Positions 1 to 9,040 of a DNA stretch of 64,000 nucleotides are shown here, one piece after another. Every line of letters begins with the position of its first letter. The stretch's first letter is position 1. Source of the stretch: Cryptosporangium aurantiacum (GTDB lineage: Bacteria; Actinomycetota; Actinomycetes; Mycobacteriales; Cryptosporangiaceae); contig NZ_FRCS01000010.1 in the NCBI RefSeq assembly GCF_900143005.1, forward strand, positions 281,294 through 345,293. Reading direction: 5' to 3'. A program made the position numbers and the translations under genes. The notes under the pieces are model-generated. The model ran no database searches, had not been told where the DNA came from, and saw nothing but the letters and a program-made list of their open reading frames with translations.

Positions 1-2
1 TG

Positions 3-284
3 GCGGGATTCGCAATCGCCCAGACATGGGCCCACCTTCATCACGCAAGCAGACGCCTAGCATTGTCGGACCCGCGCAATTCGCAGGTCGAAGACCCCGA
101 CGTTCCGGATTTACAAGATGCACGAGCGAGAATTAAAAGCAAGGAGGCCAATCATCTGGACTGGGCCGTCACAGAGATGAGCGGGTCTAAAGGCTGGTGG
201 TGGTGGATGCTCGGCTTGGTTCTGATGAGTGGAGTGCTATATTTACTTTCGATTTGGGCCGGCGCCCTAGAGCAATGTAGATGA
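3..284 (+). CDS. C-terminal part of a membrane protein, cut by the window edge
   Basis: The reading frame is open from base 3 to the TGA at 282-284, with no stop up to the window edge, so this is probably the end of a longer protein; a TTG at 63 is the only start that would make it a self-contained 73-residue gene. The visible part has a charged stretch (Asp/Glu/Arg/Lys-rich) and then one strong membrane segment beginning with a run of four tryptophans and ending ten residues before the C-terminus. The tail after the segment is very short, so the charged part probably lies on the other side of the membrane. Family not recognised. Confidence 0.4.
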   Translation, partial: AGFAIAQTWAHLHHASRRLALSDPRNSQVEDPDVPDLQDARARIKSKEANHLDWAVTEMSGSKGWWWWMLGLVLMSGVLYLLSIWAGALEQCR

Positions 285-577
285 GCTAGTTGGTCAGGGC
301 GAACGTGCACGACCACAGAGAGGGCATAGTCGACTCGGACACGCCTCGCGACAAATAGGCGCTTAGCACTAGACGTCGCGGATTCCCAAAAAGTCACAAC
401 GTGTGCGAAATTCACTGCCCGACTCCCCCACAGCGGCAGTTACGTTGTTCCCACTTCGCCGAATACCTTTCAGGCTCCCGCTCAGGAGGCAATCATTGGC
501 TTGCGATGAGCAATGCAACGTCCGCACATGACGCGGATGGTGCGGTGAGGCGGGCATCGTTTCTGTCGAGATTGTTG

Positions 578-1735
578 TCAGGGTAGTTCGCTGTTGGTGA
601 GGCGTCTGAGCAGGGCCGGCTTGTTGTGGTGTCGGTGGCGGAGGTCGTTGAGCCGGTTGCGGAAGTGGTCGAGGTCGTTGGTGCGGTTGCTGATTTCGTG
701 GAGGTCGGTGAGCAGGTCGAGCGCGGCGTCGTAGTCGCTGGCCTTCTTTGCCGCGATGTGGTCCTCGACCCGCTTCCAGGCGGATTCGCCTTGGCCGGTC
801 ACCACGGACAGGCGTCGTTCCCGGGCTGCGGTTCGGGCCGCGGCCTGACGCCGCTCGTCCTCCTCGGCGGCCCGGACGGCCTCTTGGTGGCGTGCCTCGC
901 GCGTCCGGTAGGCGGCGTCGAGAAGCTCGGCCGCGGTGCGCCGCCCGGCCGCCGGTGGCTCAGGATGGGGCAGCAGCCGGTTTCGGAGCACCGCCGGCAG
1001 CCCGGGTTCCTGCCCGAGGGCACAGCGGACCAGGAAACTGTTCTTCTCTCGCTCGGGTAGTGCGGCGACCAGCGGCTCCAGATCTTTGCGCGTCACCGAC
1101 ACGCCAACCGGTTCACCACTGGCCTGCGCGGCGGCCTCAAGCAGATCACGGTCGACCCGGAGGAAGTCCGCGAGCGCACGCTGCGCCGCCGTGAGGGTGT
1201 TCAGCCCGGCTGGGACGGCCGGTTCTGTGACTTTGCGGAAGGCGTCTTCGTTGTCGTCTTCGCGTTCCCATTTGCCGAGCGCGGACAGCCAGGCCAGATA
1301 CAGCGGTCGGAGGTCCCCTGCGGCCAGTTCGGCGCGAAGGCCGGCCAGGCTGTGGAGGGCGTGTTCGGCGGTTCCGTCGAAGTCGTCTTCGTCGTCCTCG
1401 CTGCACAGGCTCAGGATCAGATGCGTCTTGGTCGTCCAGCACGCGAACGACTCATCGTCCAGGCAGTACGGTTCCACGACGTCGAGGGCCAGCGTGGTCT
1501 TCGGGATCCGGAGTATCACCTGGCGGGTGCCCCAGTTGGTGACGTAGAGGTGCGCGTCGTAGTACCGCTCGACCATGCGGTGCGGGTCCCCGCGGAACGA
1601 ACCCCAGTGGTAGCTGTTGACGAATCTCGTCGCAGTGATCTCGGCTCGTGTCGATAACGCCCGGACCTCCGCCATCTGGGCGTCGGTGAGCGGTCGGTCC
1701 AGGGCGAGGAACTCGTAGCACTGGTATTCGCTCAC
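578..1735 (-). CDS. Conserved actinobacterial hypothetical protein
   Basis: A 385-residue soluble protein starting at a GTG with a G-rich ribosome site just upstream. The N-terminus (MSEYQCYEFLALDRPLT) and the following stretch with NSYHWGSFRGDP and YYDAHLYVTNWGTR look like a conserved uncharacterised family I recall from actinobacteria and cyanobacteria, sometimes near SWIM zinc-finger genes; no such gene lies beside it here. The C-terminal third is Arg/Glu/Ala-rich and probably helical or coiled coil (about residues 265-375). No catalytic motif is visible. It stands alone, convergent with nothing and separated from the DUF6933 gene by 90 bases. The function is unknown. Confidence 0.75.
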   Translation of the reverse strand: MSEYQCYEFLALDRPLTDAQMAEVRALSTRAEITATRFVNSYHWGSFRGDPHRMVERYYDAHLYVTNWGTRQVILRIPKTTLALDVVEPYCLDDESFACWTTKTHLILSLCSEDDEDDFDGTAEHALHSLAGLRAELAAGDLRPLYLAWLSALGKWEREDDNEDAFRKVTEPAVPAGLNTLTAAQRALADFLRVDRDLLEAAAQASGEPVGVSVTRKDLEPLVAALPEREKNSFLVRCALGQEPGLPAVLRNRLLPHPEPPAAGRRTAAELLDAAYRTREARHQEAVRAAEEDERRQAAARTAARERRLSVVTGQGESAWKRVEDHIAAKKASDYDAALDLLTDLHEISNRTNDLDHFRNRLNDLRHRHHNKPALLRRLTNSELP

Positions 1736-1825
1736 GGCCCCCGGACCTTACCGGCCGACCTGAGCGCAGTGCCGCCCGCGGGTCATGGGGGACCGGGAAT
1801 CGAGCCGCGATCGACAGAGGACCTG

Positions 1826-2332
1826 TCAGCTCGGCGGCGGCGCGGTGGGTTGGAGCCGGGCACGCAGTTCACGGTCGGGGCTGACGTGCCGGGAATACAG
1901 CGGACCGCACGGCGTCGCGGCCAGCCGTACCGCCAGGCCGAGCGGGTCCGACGCGGGATCGTGGGCCCGGTAGACCTCGGCGAGGTGGGTGAACTCCGTC
2001 ATGATGCCCACGACGCTCCGGTTCGCGGTCTTGGCGATCCGGACGTCGGCCATCCGCGCCAGCTCGGCCTCGATCACCGAATCCGGGATGCCGTGCGCGG
2101 TCAGAACCGTCGCGAGCTGGGCAGGAAACCTCGTCGCCAGGGTCGCTGCCGGCGCCAGCGGCATCAGCACCGGCAGCAGCGTCTGCTCGTTGACCCACAA
2201 CACGACCTGCGGTCGCCAGAACAACACGGTGGCATACCACGCACCCAGCGCCGCCGTGGACTCCTCGCCCTGCTGCAGGGTCGACGGACCGATCCGATCG
2301 AGGAGCTTCTTCGTGGCATGGACGACGAACAC
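1826..2332 (-). CDS. DUF6933-family protein
   Basis: A 168-residue protein with a GTG start giving the N-terminus MFVVHATKKLLDRI, which fits the family I know as DUF6933 (proteins opening with a V-H-A-T-K-K/L-x-D-R pattern). The middle contains WYATVLFWRPQ and LPVLMPLAPA, also typical. The role of the family is unknown; members are small cytosolic proteins. The C-terminus past about residue 150 is proline-rich and low in complexity. It lies on the minus strand just outside the left tRNA-derived repeat, so it probably belongs to the flanking chromosome rather than the island. Confidence 0.75.
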   Translation of the reverse strand: MFVVHATKKLLDRIGPSTLQQGEESTAALGAWYATVLFWRPQVVLWVNEQTLLPVLMPLAPAATLATRFPAQLATVLTAHGIPDSVIEAELARMADVRIAKTANRSVVGIMTEFTHLAEVYRAHDPASDPLGLAVRLAATPCGPLYSRHVSPDRELRARLQPTAPPPS

Positions 2333-2424
2333 CCACCCACTATGCCGCCAGCCCTCAATTCCTGCCGCGCGGCGGAGCCGCTACCCGCGGGCTACGGGGC
2401 CGGTCGCGAGCGGATAGGGCTGGT

Positions 2425-2673
2425 GGGGTTGATCGGTGGTTGCTCGGATGTAATGCAGCGCCGTAGTTGGGGATGGTTCGTGGTGGCGTGGCGGCCACCG
2501 ATTGACGCCTTCGGGTCCCGATCTCAGGCTTCGTAGCAGATGTCATCAGGTAGTTCGTGGTAGCGCTGGGCGAGTCGGGGTGGTACACATAGCTTAGTCG
2601 ACTTGATAAGCCTCCATTTCGGACTTTTAATCCGCGGGTTCTGGGTTCGATCCCCAGGCGGCCCACCCGCTGA
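2425..2673 (+). repeat. Left island boundary: tRNA-Lys 3'-half relic with conserved leader (att-like)
   Basis: Bases 2620-2667 read as the anticodon arm (loop CTTTTAA, anticodon TTT), variable region, T arm (GGTTCGATCC) and acceptor 3' strand of a tRNA-Lys, but the bases upstream do not form a D arm or 5' acceptor strand, so it is not a functional tRNA. The same relic, one base shorter, recurs at 40999-41045, and identity continues for six bases beyond. About 190 bases upstream are also similar in the same order at both places, including a GGTGGTTGCTC(G/C)GATGT motif (2435-2451 here). This is what an integrase site in a tRNA 3' end leaves behind. A further GGTTGCTC tandem lies at 2722-2749. 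Confidence 0.7.
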
Positions 2674-3066
2674 CCAGCGATCATGTGCGGACCAACTATC
2701 CATTATGGTCTAGAAATGGCCGTTGGTTGCTCATTGGTTGCTCGGATGTCGGCGGCGTGTCGTTCCCGCAGGCCAGCGGGGGTTCATACCGGCTGGGTGC
2801 GTCTCTGACGTCATACGTGATGATGCTGGGCAGTGTGAATTGCTCTGGCTGGTCGGAGCCTGCTGTGCCGGTGTCGCGTGTGGCCGTTTTCCACGATCAC
2901 CCGGGGCCGTTCGCTGGATGAGGCTTCGCTGACGCGGGGGAGCTCAGCTGGCTGGTCTGCGGCTGGCTCTCGGTGCGCACCGGCGGCGCGGCTCGAGTGC
3001 GCTGGCGACCTAGCTAATCCCGGGATAGAGATGGGCCGTAGTGAGGGCCCTGAAGAGGTGCGGTAG
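2674..3066. other. Gene-free stretch next to the left att-like repeat
   Basis: No convincing coding frame. It contains a tandem GTTGGTTGCTC/ATTGGTTGCTC motif at 2722-2743 followed by GGATGT, which is a third copy of the motif found in the leaders of both tRNA-derived repeats; such direct repeats are plausible recombinase arm sites. The rest shows nothing I can assign. Confidence 0.4.
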
Positions 3067-3393
3067 TTGATCGAGGCTTGGGTGGAGTTGCGAGGTGGCC
3101 CCGCCGGTTACACGAACGTCGCGGTCTACCGCGACAACGGCCACCGGCTGCCGCCGACGGTCGAGGTGATCGTGACCGGCGGTGTGCTGGACTACAAGCT
3201 GACCAGCGCGGTCACCACTCCCGACGGCTATCCGATCTACCGGTGTCCGACGAACTGGCGGCTGGCGGTGCGCCCGGCCCAGCCGGCACCGACCGCCCCG
3301 CCCGCCGCGGTCGGTGCGCCGGCCGAGGAGATCGATCCCCTCGACGCGCTGCTCGCCGAACTCGACGCGAAAGACGCAGAGGGCCGTCACTGA
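3067..3393 (+). CDS. Small hypothetical protein, probably from the integrated element
   Basis: A 108-residue frame with GC-rich third positions, TTG start and an AAGAGGTG ribosome site upstream. The N-terminal 75 residues are probably beta-rich (VTGGVLDYKLTS and YPIYRCPTNWRLAV); then comes a Pro/Ala linker and an acidic end (EEIDPLDALLAELDAKDAE). No family is recognised. It lies between the left att-like repeat and an integrase relic in the same orientation, so a role in the former mobile element is plausible but not shown. Confidence 0.5.
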   Translation: MIEAWVELRGGPAGYTNVAVYRDNGHRLPPTVEVIVTGGVLDYKLTSAVTTPDGYPIYRCPTNWRLAVRPAQPAPTAPPAAVGAPAEEIDPLDALLAELDAKDAEGRH

Positions 3394-3504
3394 GCATCAC
3401 GACACCGACCGCCCGCCAACTGTCGCTTGGCCGCGTTACGGCGCCGATCTGCTTGCCTGTGGGCACCCGCCGAGCCCCGTTCCGGCGCCCTTCGACAATC
3501 TCCT

Positions 3505-3810
3505 GTTCGCCGCGGTTGAGGCGGCGCGCGAGTACCGATCGGTTGTTGGCGGTCAATGGCTTCTGCCCGGTCGGAACGTCGGCTACCTCTGTCTTGCGGC
3601 GTCCTCTACACGCGGCTGCGCGCGATCGGCTTCCCGCAGCGCACCGCGCGGATTGCCACACTGCGCCAGCTCGTGCAACAGGTGTCCGCGCCGGTGGTGG
3701 CGACCGTGCTCGGTGGCCACCAGACCACGGGCCGAGCGAGCTCACATGCACTCATCTGCGACGGCATCACCCTCGCTATATCGGTCGCGTGGCCCCGAAT
3801 TCTGAGTCGT
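3505..3810 (+). pseudogene. Relic of the C-terminal end of an integrase/recombinase-like protein
   Basis: Two frames have to be joined. The first ends with a stretch containing VVGGQWLLPGR; after a shift near 3585 the second reads LYTRLRAIGFPQRTARIATL and then RQLVQQVSAPVVATVLGGHQ. This order (WLFPGR-type motif, GFPxRTARIAALRQL, APVVADALG.H) is what I know from the C-terminal part of actinobacterial site-specific recombinases. A further shift near 3730 destroys the end. The catalytic core upstream is missing. It supports the idea that a mobile element once integrated at the adjacent tRNA-derived repeat. Confidence 0.5.
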
Positions 3811-3993
3811 CGCGCCCCAGGAACAGGGGGGTGACCGGCGCGCCGTGGTCGGATGAATCTTGCCGAGAAACATCAGACTTGACAGCTCTCACCGAGGTGA
3901 GGCTCCATCGGGCCCGCCGCGAACACGGCACGCACGTAGACACCACTGCTCGCGGTTTCATTCGCGCGGGCGCACTGTGCCCAGGGGGCCGTC

Positions 3994-4209
3994 ATGGCTG
4001 ATCAGTCGCCTCCGCTCACGCCGGCGCGTGCTACTCGTGCGGCTCGTGCCGCGCTGGGCGCGGCCGGACTCGCTGACGTCCGTCGTGTCACCTCCCGGCG
4101 TGCCGCCGATCACCATCCACACGCCGGAACGATCGAGACGGAAATCCACCTGTGCTCAGACTGGCCGACTATGGCGGCCAGTCACAGGGGACGTCCCGCA
4201 CCAGCGTGA
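3994..4209 (+). pseudogene. Short remnant reading frame, possibly a broken mobile-element gene
   Basis: The frame opens at an ATG with MADQSPPLTPARATRAARAA, a start that reads as genuine (Ala/Arg-rich helix followed by GLADVRRVT), but the second half changes character. Better codon use continues in a neighbouring frame with PPITIHTPERS, suggesting a frameshift near 4085. I do not recognise a family with certainty. The gene would follow the integrase relic directly. Confidence 0.3.
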
Positions 4210-4252
4210 TTGGCTTTGACGGTCTGAGTTGGTCCTTGCCAAAACCGGTTGC

Positions 4253-5947
4253 TAGTTGCTGACTGAGGCCGAAGAGGAGTTCAGCTGGCGAGCGATTATG
4301 TCGAGGTCGTCGGCAGCCCGGACGACGAGCTTGACGCGCGTGGAGTCGCCGGCGTCGAGGGCGATCCGGAGCAGCGTCGCGGCGTTCCCGGGATCCTGAC
4401 CGACTAGCATCGGGCGGGTCGGCACCGCGTCGTAGATGCCGGTCAGGCGCTCTAGCGCGGGTTCCGGACCGGCGGTGGCCTGTTCGAGATAGGCCTTCGG
4501 CCCAGTCGACGTCCTCGAGGGTCGCGGGTGATGCCGGTGTCCATCAGCTCGCGCATCCGGCGGAGGTAGTCCTCGGCATCGGTCAGTTTGTCGCGGAGAA
4601 GCGCTAGCTGGGTCAGCGTCCCGAGCAGCGGGACGGCCAGCTGGCGGGAGCCCAGCTGTTCGGCGACGGCAATGCCGGCGTCGGTTTCGTCGAGCTGGCC
4701 GGGCGCGGTCAGCAGCGCGGCGCCGTAGTAGTGCCAGAGGGCGCCAACCAGCCGGTGCCCAGTTGGGCGGACTCCTGCCGGTTGCGTTCGCTCCCGTGCG
4801 CCCCGAGGACGTCGAGCGCGCGCAGGATCAGGTCGGCGGCGGTGTACGACAGGTACCACACGCGCTGTTCAGGTCCCCCTAGGTCGGCCAATGCTCGGTA
4901 GGTACGTAGTCGGACGCCGACCGCGGTCGCATCGATGAGGACCTGGCGCAGCAACGGGTGACGCAGCTCTAAACCTTCCTCGGAGGCTCTGACCAGGCCT
5001 TGGCTTTCAGCAGGTTCGAGGTCATGGATTGAGAGGCCCATTGCGGTCAACAGATCGGCCACGCCGGGCAGGCCCGGGAGCCGACCTACCGCGAGGACGA
5101 ACAGGGCGCGGCGGGTTTCCTCGGGCAATCGGTCCAGGACCGGTCGCCATGCCTGTTCGACCGAGGTCCCCACCGTGATGGGGCGCGTACCGCTGGCGGT
5201 GGCTGCTTCTGGCCGATGGGTGAGCGTCTCTAGGACGGCGAGCGGATTGCCGCCCGTGGACTCCACGACCTCGCGCATGATGCGCTCGGGCACGGCGAGC
5301 CCGCGTCGACGGGCCAAATCGGTGCATTCGGCCAACGTGAGCCCGGTCAGGTGCAGGAGCGGTAGGTCGTGCGGCGGAGGCGCGATGCCCGGCTGGTCCC
5401 GCAGCGCGAAGATAATGCAAATGCGTTCGGTCACGATGCGACGCGCCACGAACAGCATGAGTTGGCGCGACTCGGGATCGATCCATTGTAGATCGTCGAC
5501 GAGTACCACGAGTGGCTCCTGGTCGCAGGCCGCCGCCAGCGCGCCGAGAGCGGCTGCGCAGATGGCGAGGCTGGTGGGCATCGGACCATCGGTCAACGCC
5601 AGCGCGGTCTCCAGCGCCCGCCGCTGTACGGCGGGCAGGCCGGCGAAGTGGGGGCGCAGCGGTGTGAGTAGGTCGGCCGCGCAGGCGAATGGGAGGACTG
5701 ACTCGTACTCTGCCCCACGGATCCAGACCACTCGGCTATCCCCGTGCTGAGCCACCCACCTCAGCAGTGCCGTCTTGCCGACGCCCGCCTCACCGACGAT
5801 GAATCCTGCCGACCCACCGGCCGCCACCGAGGCCACCATGCCGCCTAGTAGCCGGCATGCCTCTTCACGGCCGACAAACGGACCATCCGGCTCGACGGAT
5901 GCAATCCGTCCGCTGTGGTTCGCGTTCGCTGGCTTGCCACCGCGCAT
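4253..5947 (-). pseudogene. Broken LAL-type LuxR regulator (paralogue of the intact gene at 9041)
   Basis: The first 395 residues from the ATG at 5947 form an intact STAND/AAA ATPase part of a large ATP-binding LuxR regulator: Walker A GEAGVGKTALL, LPFACAADLLTPLRPHF, Walker B LVVLVDDLQWIDPES. Long stretches match the intact regulator at 9041-11863 at roughly two residues in three. Near 4755 the frame shifts: the TPR-like part continues in a second frame (LWHYYGAALLTAPGQLDE to about 4500) and then a third (down to the TAG at 4253-4255). The remaining helical repeats and the LuxR helix-turn-helix are absent. The gene is therefore dead or at most yields an ATPase fragment without DNA-binding domain. 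Confidence 0.8.
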
Positions 5948-6592
5948 AGGCCATCACCCCCGGGTGACCTGGCCGTCCCTCCCAGAATGCCTCCCTTACC
6001 AGGGAGGGCGCCACCTGCTTTCGGCGGTAGGTCTAGGGAGGGTCCCGATGCACGTTGTCGGCGGCTGACGTTCGACTCGTCGGAGTACCACACGGAGCGC
6101 TGTGGACTGCGTAAAGACCGATCGACTCGGTGCAATAGAAGTCCGGATCGGTGTCCTAGCAGACGACACCGCACGTGCCAGCGGTGCCGTTCGCCTCGCT
6201 GGCCCGCGCTCTGCGGTCGATTGGCTGTACCTGCTTGACCGTCCGAGGCGGTCGCGCGGGCCCGGACGCTCTCCCCCTCGCTGCGTTTCCCGGGAACGCG
6301 CGGCGGATGGACGGCCGGACCCGGCTTTCGGCGAGAGGACGGGCGGGCACGCAAACCCCGGGCGCGTCCGCACGTGGCGCAGAGGCGGTGCCGGGGACTC
6401 CCAGAAGGATAGAAACAGTTTCGCCGGCGCTCAAGTTAGATCCGGCGCAGGTCCCCATCCGTAGCCGTGGTCGTTCGCGTCGGTCATCGGCATGGCTGTT
6501 ATCGGCGACGCAGCAGGGCAGCACAAGTTGCAGAGTTCCCGGCAGTTGTTGTAGCTCACTCGAAGGTAGATCGATTGAGGCGGACGTTCAAA
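5948..6592. other. Non-coding stretch between regulator relic and unknown gene
   Basis: About 645 bases upstream of the regulator relic and downstream of the gene at 6593-7831. The open frames here have poor codon periodicity and are shadows. No RNA gene, clear hairpin or repeat stands out. Confidence 0.4.
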
Positions 6593-7831
6593 CTATGCGT
6601 CGGCCCTGGTAGTGCCCTGTGAGGGAGGGATGGGCATTAGCGCGAATATGCCTCCTCGTGGCTCGCATCCAAGCGGGGTTTCGACGAGGTCGAATTGGGT
6701 CCGGATCGCCAGATGGGTCGGAGCTCCTCGGCTCAGGCTGGTGATCCACCGATCAGAGGCGGCGGGTTGTTGGGATCCGGCGGTGAGGGCTCGCGCGGGG
6801 GATTCAGGCTGTAAGAGTTGGCGGGGAAGGTAGTGGCGGATCGGCGCGTCCCTGAGGTCCTCCCCGGGCCTGTGCAAATCCTCGATATCGGCGATCGAGA
6901 GAATTTGTGTCCGTGTGTCGGGCGCGGCGGGGTTGATCGTCACCTGCGCGTCTACTGTCCACCAGCATCGCGACAGCTGTTTCGGTGAGTCGATGGCGTG
7001 CACGTGGATGCTGGTGCCCCAGACGTTGTTGACGCCGGGAAGTAGGTCGAGGACGAGTGCGGGGCGGGGAGCGAATTCCGGCGCGATGCCCGCGTCGGGG
7101 AGCGGGTCCAGGGACAGGCGGGGACGTTGGCAGGAGGCAGGTTGGGCGCCCAGAGCCGCGCGTATGCTCTGGACGGTCTGTGCGACCTGAACAGCGGCCT
7201 CAATGCGGGTCGCGATGGTCGTGCGTGCTTCGCGATGGCCCGCAGTCGTATTCATGACCGTCCTGGCTGAGTTCACGACCCGTCGCGTCCACTCGGCCGG
7301 GCTATCGGTGTCTTTGCCCCACCGCCTCGCCTCCAGCGGAGCCGCAGCCCACTCGTCGAGAGCTGTAGTGATGGCGCCGAAGGACTCGTCGCGTGCTCGG
7401 GTCAGCGCCTCCCAACAGTCGCGTGGGGACCCGGATAACAGCCAGGTCAGCGCCAGGTGCCACTCGGCAGTCGCGCGACTGGCGCCGTCGGGCGCCGCGA
7501 CACACGCCTCGGTGAGTAGAAACCGTGCTTGTTCGAGCAGGCGCCCACGGTCCTGTGTCGACCGCCATTCCTGGCGGGCTTCCCGCAAATGCCGAATCGC
7601 TGCCTGCAACGGAAGCTGGAACCTACCGACCTTCAGGGCGTCGAGCTTCTCTTCTACCCGTTGCAGGGTTGCTTCGGTCTCCTGTTCGGTACCGAGAAGC
7701 GCCCCGAGAACGTCGGTCAGGAGCGTCGCGCCTGCCGCGTCCCATCCGTCGTCGGTGTAGACACCTTGAACGAGGACGGTGCGCACCGCCTGCGTTCCCA
7801 GCGTCGCGACCAGCATCGTGACCGGATCCAT
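6593..7831 (-). CDS. Unknown 412-residue protein with hydrophobic N-terminus and helical body
   Basis: ATG start with an ideal AAGGAG seven bases upstream. The N-terminus (MDPVTMLVATLGTQAVRTVL) is hydrophobic or amphipathic without a signal cleavage site. Then come a likely coiled coil (EQETEATLQRVEEKLDALK, about residues 50-70), a helical repeat-like middle rich in Ala/Arg/Trp (residues 75-240), and a C-terminal part with beta character (VWGTSIHVHAID, WWTVDAQVTINPA). No catalytic motif is visible and I do not recognise the family. It sits with a small beta-rich gene between a broken and an intact LAL regulator, so control by the LAL protein is a reasonable guess. The N-terminal layout resembles small membrane-associating modules of signalling or conflict proteins, which is only an impression. 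Confidence 0.7.
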   Translation of the reverse strand: MDPVTMLVATLGTQAVRTVLVQGVYTDDGWDAAGATLLTDVLGALLGTEQETEATLQRVEEKLDALKVGRFQLPLQAAIRHLREARQEWRSTQDRGRLLEQARFLLTEACVAAPDGASRATAEWHLALTWLLSGSPRDCWEALTRARDESFGAITTALDEWAAAPLEARRWGKDTDSPAEWTRRVVNSARTVMNTTAGHREARTTIATRIEAAVQVAQTVQSIRAALGAQPASCQRPRLSLDPLPDAGIAPEFAPRPALVLDLLPGVNNVWGTSIHVHAIDSPKQLSRCWWTVDAQVTINPAAPDTRTQILSIADIEDLHRPGEDLRDAPIRHYLPRQLLQPESPARALTAGSQQPAASDRWITSLSRGAPTHLAIRTQFDLVETPLGCEPRGGIFALMPIPPSQGTTRADA

Positions 7832-8172
7832 AAGCTACTCCTTTCTCACGGACGATTTCTCGGGACCTCCGGCCGTGGGGACTCGTCGCAGGCCGCAGCG
7901 CGTATCGACGGGAAACGCAGCAGGCTCTCTGTCGTGGGGCACCTCTCCGTCGACGACCGGTGACTGCCGACCTCTCTTGCGTCGACGCGCTTCGCCGGGC
8001 CCTACTTGCCTGGCGACCGGCCGCGGCTCGGCGGTAAACGCGTCTGCCGGTCAGCGTCCCGTGGCTCGTGGAGCCGGCGAGCGTCGCAGCCTTGGCTGTC
8101 GGGCATGTGTGGCGGCGTCGCAGCCGTCTAGCGAATTGGGCCGTTCGCCGTCTGTCCATTCCAGGAATTGGT

Positions 8173-8213
8173 GTCCGGAGCGGTGGCGGAAGAGCTCCGT
8201 CTCCGCTCCGGAC
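8173..8213 (-). terminator. Strong hairpin just after the small beta-rich gene
   Basis: An 11-bp perfect inverted repeat (arms GTCCGGAGCGG at 8173-8183 and CCGCTCCGGAC at 8203-8213, 19-base loop) begins six bases after the stop codon of the gene at 8219-8614. There is no T tract, as is common in high-GC actinomycetes. Confidence 0.55.
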
Positions 8214-8218
8214 CGATG

Positions 8219-8614
8219 TCAGGTGACCGCGATGAAAGCGGGGCTGCTGACCTGCGAGTAGTCGTTGTTGCCGCCGGCCGTGAACCTCAGGACGGCCAGT
8301 ACATCCAGAGCATCGCCGTCGGCCGCGGTCCACGCTGAGATTCGCTCGACCTCGGTGTAGGTGTAGGGCACGGTTCCGGTCACGCCGGCCACGGTGCCGG
8401 CTTTGCTGAGTGTCGGGCCGACTGACAGGCCCGTGGTTCGGTTGCGAACGGTCAGGTAGAGGGTGTAGTTCCCGCCGAACGACCGCAGGCCGCTCCCGAC
8501 CTCGATGTCGGCCCTGATGTCGAACGGGTCTCCGCTCTTGATGTCATCGATGGCGAAGTTCGTGGTCGGCTCCGCGGCGTAGACCAGCTTGACGCTGGCA
8601 TCCCACTGTCCCAT
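8219..8614 (-). CDS. Small beta-rich hypothetical protein
   Basis: I chose the ATG at 8614 (131 residues, starting MGQWDASVKLVYAAEP) because GGAGGAG lies six bases upstream; an in-frame start at 8683 lacks such a site. The sequence alternates short hydrophobic strands with Gly/Thr/Asn turns (IDDIKSGDPFDIRADIEVGS, NYTLYLTVRNRTTG, LDVLAVLRFTAGG), as in an immunoglobulin-like or jelly-roll sandwich. No signal peptide, cysteines or catalytic motif. A strong hairpin follows the stop. The 412-residue unknown gene lies 390 bases downstream on the same strand, and the LAL regulator is divergent. Function unknown. Confidence 0.65.
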   Translation of the reverse strand: MGQWDASVKLVYAAEPTTNFAIDDIKSGDPFDIRADIEVGSGLRSFGGNYTLYLTVRNRTTGLSVGPTLSKAGTVAGVTGTVPYTYTEVERISAWTAADGDALDVLAVLRFTAGGNNDYSQVSSPAFIAVT

Positions 8615-9040
8615 TGGGGTCTCCTCCAGGTATCTGAACGAATGGGGAGCATCAGCGTGGGTCTCGGCGATGACCCTGGGCATCGGAGGGCTCCCTCAGG
8701 CGATCCCTCCCTGTTGACGCCGGCTCGATGAGCATGGAGTTCATCGGGTTTTCGATTGACCGGATTGGCGGGCGCAATGCCCCTTGCGGCGCCGAGACAT
8801 CCCGGGTGGCAGCAGTGGCCCACATCAGCGGTGCGCCGCTGGTCGTCGGCGATAACACGCGAGCGATCCCTGTCGGCCCACGAGGCCACGGTCAGCGTCG
8901 CGCCCGCCCGTCACCTGTTAGGGCGACTTGAGTGGCTGGCGCATCCGGGGGATCCCTATCTTTTACCCGTCAGTTCTCTGGTGCGGGGCCGCGACTGTCG
9001 GGATCCTGGTAGGCCATCAGGACCGTCGGGGGTGATCGCT
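8615..9040. other. Divergent intergenic region before the LAL regulator
   Basis: Holds the promoters of the small beta-rich gene (minus) and the LAL regulator (plus). Besides the two ribosome sites I see no clear dyad or operator. A reading frame upstream of the regulator (from 8756) is in phase with it but has poor codon bias. Confidence 0.4.

Noticed and set aside
2620..2667. Functional tRNA-Lys
   Set aside because: Only the anticodon arm to 3' end is present; no D arm or 5' acceptor strand pairs with it. The same holds for 40999-41045.
2355..2684. Minus-strand frame with GIEPRTRGLK-like sequence, and its twin at 40764-41102
   Set aside because: These are translations of the tRNA-derived repeat; such frames are known spurious proteins.
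8756..9040. Longer start for the LAL regulator
   Set aside because: The extension lacks family similarity and codon bias; the ATG at 9041 has a good ribosome site.
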